Positions 60,784 through 64,000 of a DNA stretch of 64,000 nt are shown here, one piece after another. The first letter of the stretch is position 1, and each line of letters begins with the position of its first letter. Origin of the DNA: Nonomuraea jabiensis (GTDB lineage Bacteria; Actinomycetota; Actinomycetes; Streptosporangiales; Streptosporangiaceae). Under the pieces are notes generated by a model. It did not search any database. It was not told the origin of the DNA and saw only the letters and a list, made by a program, of their open reading frames with translations. Where the stretch lies: contig NZ_JACHMB010000001.1 in assembly GCF_014204795.1 (NCBI RefSeq), forward strand, positions 13,109,117 to 13,173,116. The letters run 5' to 3'. Made by a program: the position numbers and the translations under genes.

Positions 60784-62268
60784 TTAAGAGGCGGTGTCCT
60801 CGGGCGATTGGCCCGGCGGCGGCACGGCGGGCACCGAACCGGCAGGTTGTTCCTCATCGTCCCCCTTGTCGGCGCCGTCCTCGGGCGGCACGGACGCCGT
60901 TTCCCCAAGTCCGGCGGCATCTCGCCGGGTCATCACCGTGGAGAGGACGATGACCAGCACCACGAGGAAGCCGCCGATCAAGGCCCACGAGTGCAGCGCG
61001 CCGACGAAGCTGTCGACCAGCTCCTGAGCCGACGAAACCCCGTCCAGCATCGCCATCTGCACGCCCGTACCGAGCAGGAACCCCGCCAGCACCCCCGCCA
61101 CGCACAGCGAGAGCCCGAAGACGGCCGTCCCGACCCCCACCTCCTGCAGCGCCGAGGTCAACGCCACCGCCGCCCCCACGGCGAGCAGCGTGAACGGCAC
61201 CGCCAGCACCAACCCGTCGGGCGAGGGGACGACGAGGCGCACCGAGCACAGCCCCACGACCATCGCGAGCAGCCCCAGAGGCGTCAGCCACCGTCCGGGA
61301 GCCCGCGCGAACCGGCGCACGCCCGCGGCGGCGCCGACGGCGAGCAGCCCGGCCATCGCGTACGGCATCCAGAGCCCGCGCAGCCCCGGCCCGCCGAGCC
61401 CGCCCATCTCCACCAGCGTGACCTGGGCCGCGCTGGGCAGCAGCACCACGCCGACCGCCACCATGGAGTACGCCAGCGTACGGCTCTCCGCGGCCCCGAT
61501 CGTGGCCAGCCCCAGCAGCCCGGCCACGGCCACCACCGCCAGCACGATCACCGGGATGGCCCGCCATCCCTCGGTCGCGGTGCTGATCGCCGCGATCGCG
61601 ATGCCCGCCGCCGGCACGGCGGCCAGCAGCAGCCGGCTCCGCTCCCCGTCGTTGAGCATGGGCGCGGCGGGCCGCCCGAGCAGGATCCAGATGATCAGGT
61701 ACGCGCCCGCCAGGGCCAGCGCGATCCCTGTCAGCATCGGGTACGGTTGCAGCGTGACCTTCCAGCTGCTCGCCTTGTCGAGCGGCCACAGCGCCAGTGC
61801 CTCGGCCGCGAGCAGGCTCAGGCTGAACACGCCCACCCACAGCGCCCGCAGCACCAGCACGCGGTCCCACACGGCCGCCAGCGTGGCGGGCACGACCAGG
61901 CCCGCGCCGACGCCGCGCAGCACCCGCACCGCTCCGGCGAGCAGCTCCGAGCCCGCGTAACCGCCGGCGACGTCGGACAGCGCCACCAGCGCCAGCCCCA
62001 GCAGCACCACATGAACTACCTGGACCCGCCGCAGCACCACCGCCGCCAGCGGCACGGTCAGCATCAGCGCGGGCAGGGCGAGCCCGTGCGTGCGCATCAG
62101 CCCGACCTGGTCGATGTCACCGGGCAGCAGCTTGGCCACGACGGAGAGCGTGTTGGGAACGGTGACGATCGCCAGCGGCAGCGCGGCAACGACGAGCAGC
62201 CCGAGCGTCACATCGAGCAGCCATGGGCCCCTGGCCCCGGCCGACCGCTGAATCGGGGGGACGGTCAT
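60784..62268 (-). CDS. multi-helix membrane protein, MFS-like
   Basis: A 494-residue protein with about 14 hydrophobic segments, starting in the cytoplasm (TVPPIQRSAGARGP). Segment order and the GLALPALMLTVPLAAVVLRR and AVRVLRGVGAGLVVPATLAA parts resemble DHA2-type transporters, but the usual DTTxVNVAL and antiporter motifs are weak. The C-terminal 45 residues are acidic and Pro-rich. It lies between DUF4233 and ndk, a position conserved in related genomes; substrate unknown. Confidence 0.7.
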   Translation of the reverse strand: MTVPPIQRSAGARGPWLLDVTLGLLVVAALPLAIVTVPNTLSVVAKLLPGDIDQVGLMRTHGLALPALMLTVPLAAVVLRRVQVVHVVLLGLALVALSDVAGGYAGSELLAGAVRVLRGVGAGLVVPATLAAVWDRVLVLRALWVGVFSLSLLAAEALALWPLDKASSWKVTLQPYPMLTGIALALAGAYLIIWILLGRPAAPMLNDGERSRLLLAAVPAAGIAIAAISTATEGWRAIPVIVLAVVAVAGLLGLATIGAAESRTLAYSMVAVGVVLLPSAAQVTLVEMGGLGGPGLRGLWMPYAMAGLLAVGAAAGVRRFARAPGRWLTPLGLLAMVVGLCSVRLVVPSPDGLVLAVPFTLLAVGAAVALTSALQEVGVGTAVFGLSLCVAGVLAGFLLGTGVQMAMLDGVSSAQELVDSFVGALHSWALIGGFLVVLVIVLSTVMTRRDAAGLGETASVPPEDGADKGDDEEQPAGSVPAVPPPGQSPEDTAS

Positions 62269-62277
62269 GCGCCGACT

Positions 62278-62619
62278 TTAGCGGGAAGTAGCGCCCTCAA
62301 CACGCCGAGCGACGATAATCGCCGTGATCCACAGCGCCGTGAAGATCGCACCGAGGAAGAACATCATCGGCACGAGGAAGCCCGTGCAGATCGCCAGCAC
62401 CTGTACGACGCTGCCGAGGATGTAGCCGAAAGGCCGCTTGAGCAGGCCCGCGGCGACCACGCACAGCACGGCCAGCCCGATGCCGGCGGTCACCGCGAGG
62501 GCGGGCGCCACCCCGCCCACGGTGATCGCCACGGGCGTGATCAGCCCCGCCACGATGGCCTCCATGCCGAGCACGCTGGCGCCCAGCCTGCGCATACCTG
62601 GAGTCACCTGGAAATTCAT
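62278..62619 (-). CDS. DUF4233 membrane protein
   Basis: A 113-residue protein with four helices (LGMEAIVAGLITPVAITVGG, AVTAGIGLAVLCVVAAGLL, FGYILGSVVQVLAICTGFL, FFLGAIFTALWITAIIV) and the family's RRLGASVLGMEA opening. DUF4233 nearly always follows folC; here its ATG overlaps the folC stop by ATGA. Role unknown. Confidence 0.85.
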   Translation of the reverse strand: MNFQVTPGMRRLGASVLGMEAIVAGLITPVAITVGGVAPALAVTAGIGLAVLCVVAAGLLKRPFGYILGSVVQVLAICTGFLVPMMFFLGAIFTALWITAIIVARRVEGATSR

Positions 62620-63938
62620 TGCGAACCATCCGCCTTGAGCAGCTGCCGCGCGTCACCCGCCGTCACGACGGACCCGGTGATGAACACGCCCGTGCCGCTG
62701 AACTCGCCGTCCGCGTCGGCCACGCCGATGGCCTGGTCGATGGCGTCGTCGAGCCTGTCGACCACGTGTACGCGCTCCTCGCCGAACAGCGGCTCGGCCA
62801 GGGACGCGAGCTCCTCCGGCGTCATGGACCTGGGCGAGGAGTTACGCGTGACGACGATCTCGTCGAGCACCGGTTCGAGCAGCTCGAGCAGCGCGTCGAC
62901 GTCCTTGTCGCGCATGACCGCGACGACCCCGACGACCTTGGCGAAGTCGAACGCCTCGTGCAGCCCCTCCAGGGTCGCCTGCATGCCGCCGGGGTTGTGG
63001 GCCGCGTCGATCACGACCGTCGGCGTCCGCCGTACGACCTCCATCCGCCCCGGCGAGGCGGCCTGGGCGAACGCCTGCCGTACGAGATCGGCGTCGAGCG
63101 GGTCGTCACCGCCGGTCAGCGCCTCGACGGCGGCCAGCGCGCAGGCCGCGTTGCTCGCCTGGTGCGCGCCGTAGAGCGGCAGGTAGACCTCGTCGTAGAC
63201 GCCCTTGAGGCCGCGCAGGGTGAGCAGCTGCCCGCCGATGGCCACCTCCCGGTTGAGCACGCCGAACTCCAGCCCCTCACGGGCCACGACCGCGCCCACC
63301 TCGGCGACCCGCCGCATGAGCACCTCGGCCGCGGCCAGCTCCTGCTGGGCGAACACGGTGGTCGAGCCGGGCTTGATGATGCCCGCCTTCTCGCCGGCGA
63401 TGCTGGGAATGTCGGGCCCCAGCCGGTCGGTGTGATCAAGTGAGATGGGCGTGATCACGGATACGACGCCGTCGGCCACGTTCGTCGCGTCCCAGGACCC
63501 GCCCATGCCGGCCTCGATCACGGCGACGTCGACGGGGGTGTCGGCGAAGGCGGCGAAGGCCATGGCGGTCAGCAACTCGAAGAACTGGATCCGCCGCCCC
63601 TGGGTGTCGGTCAGCTCGACATACGGGATGATCTCCTCGTAGACCTCCGCGAACCGCTCCTCGCTCAGCGGCTCGCCGTCCACCGTGATGCGCTCGCGCA
63701 TCGAGACCAGATGAGGGCTGGTGAACCGCCCCACTCTGAGATTGCGCTCCTTGAGCAGGGCCTCGGTGAGCCGGGCCGTGCTCGTCTTTCCGTTGGTGCC
63801 CGCGATGTGTATGACCGGGTACGCCCTTTGCGGCGAACCGAGCACATCAAGAAGGGCCGCGATCCTGTCGAGCGTCGGCTCGAAATCCCACTCGACGCCG
63901 CGCTCCATGATCGCGCGTTCTACCGCACGATAATCCAC
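62616..63938 (-). CDS. folC: folylpolyglutamate/dihydrofolate synthase
   Basis: A 440-residue enzyme that attaches glutamate to dihydropteroate and folates. Motifs: P-loop VIHIAGTNGKTSTARL, SPHLVSMRERITVDGEPLS, IEAGMGGSWDATNVAD, SLDHTDRLGPDIPSIAGEKA, and VIDAAHNPGGMQATLEGL. It starts at GTG 63938. The valS gene usually lies just upstream, outside this window. Confidence 0.95.
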   Translation of the reverse strand: MDYRAVERAIMERGVEWDFEPTLDRIAALLDVLGSPQRAYPVIHIAGTNGKTSTARLTEALLKERNLRVGRFTSPHLVSMRERITVDGEPLSEERFAEVYEEIIPYVELTDTQGRRIQFFELLTAMAFAAFADTPVDVAVIEAGMGGSWDATNVADGVVSVITPISLDHTDRLGPDIPSIAGEKAGIIKPGSTTVFAQQELAAAEVLMRRVAEVGAVVAREGLEFGVLNREVAIGGQLLTLRGLKGVYDEVYLPLYGAHQASNAACALAAVEALTGGDDPLDADLVRQAFAQAASPGRMEVVRRTPTVVIDAAHNPGGMQATLEGLHEAFDFAKVVGVVAVMRDKDVDALLELLEPVLDEIVVTRNSSPRSMTPEELASLAEPLFGEERVHVVDRLDDAIDQAIGVADADGEFSGTGVFITGSVVTAGDARQLLKADGSQ

Positions 63939-64000
63939 CCCTCAACCCTACTGACCGCCCGAAGCGGTCCCGACCGGGGGCCGTGACAGCACAAAAAAAA

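Noticed and set aside
63951..64000. Small stem (GACCGC/GCGGTC) and a run of A at the window edge
   Set aside because: The stem is only 6 bp and the A-run is cut by the end of the window; it could belong to a terminator of the gene upstream of folC, but this cannot be judged.

Overview
The window comes from a high-GC actinobacterium. Third codon positions are almost always G or C, GTG and TTG starts are common, and proteins are joined by 4-base stop/start overlaps. The gene orders nadD-rsfS, rplU-rpmA-obg-proB-proA, mreB-mreC-mreD-mrdA-rodA and folC-DUF4233-MFS-ndk are typical of Actinobacteria. WYL regulators, DyP peroxidase, LPMO, an Fxs peptide cluster and IS110 suggest a filamentous, Streptosporangiaceae-like organism (perhaps Nonomuraea); this placement is inference from style, not a search.

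Layout. 1-8 kb holds small accessory operons: a Clp-N protein with a small HTH partner and twin operators, an alanyl-tRNA editing protein with an MFS exporter, a TetR/DHA2 exporter pair and DUF523. 7.2-10.3 kb has an OmpR-type two-component system followed by a secreted chitin/cellulose-type LPMO. 10.4-17.8 kb has a DyP peroxidase, a GAP-family membrane protein, an NhaA antiporter fused to a DsbA-like domain, small membrane proteins, a WYL regulator and a double GNAT protein. 18-23 kb encodes two large secreted proteins, a CE1 esterase with CBM2 and a 1258-residue subtilase, with polysaccharide-type operator boxes in front of them. 23.2-25.5 kb is decayed: two WYL regulators that have each lost their middle.

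The centre of interest is 26.2-34.2 kb. A divergent NB-ARC/TPR gene faces a rightward run of a 55-residue precursor peptide ending in FQSSI (FxsA), a SIR2-like protein, an nSTAND ATPase with TPR-like repeats, the radical SAM cyclophane maturase FxsB and an HExxH-type peptide hydroxylase. It combines a ribosomally made, doubly modified peptide with the SIR2 and STAND modules known from phage defence. The TIR-like FxsC often found in Fxs loci is absent, and the SIR2 gene sits where an NAD-targeting effector would be expected. An IS110 element (34.4-35.6 kb), a GDPD gene and a tRNA-Ala(GGC) close this accessory block.

From 36.6 kb to the end the content is core: NadD and RsfS, an M48 peptidase, a Ser/Thr kinase, proline biosynthesis, Obg and ribosomal proteins L27 and L21, RNase E/G, a radical SAM pair, the cell elongation operon, NDK and FolC. 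The elongation operon is unusual. Two Gly-rich, repeat-bearing open frames of 309 and 173 codons sit between mreC/mreD and between mrdA/rodA, each joined to both neighbours by 4-base overlaps.
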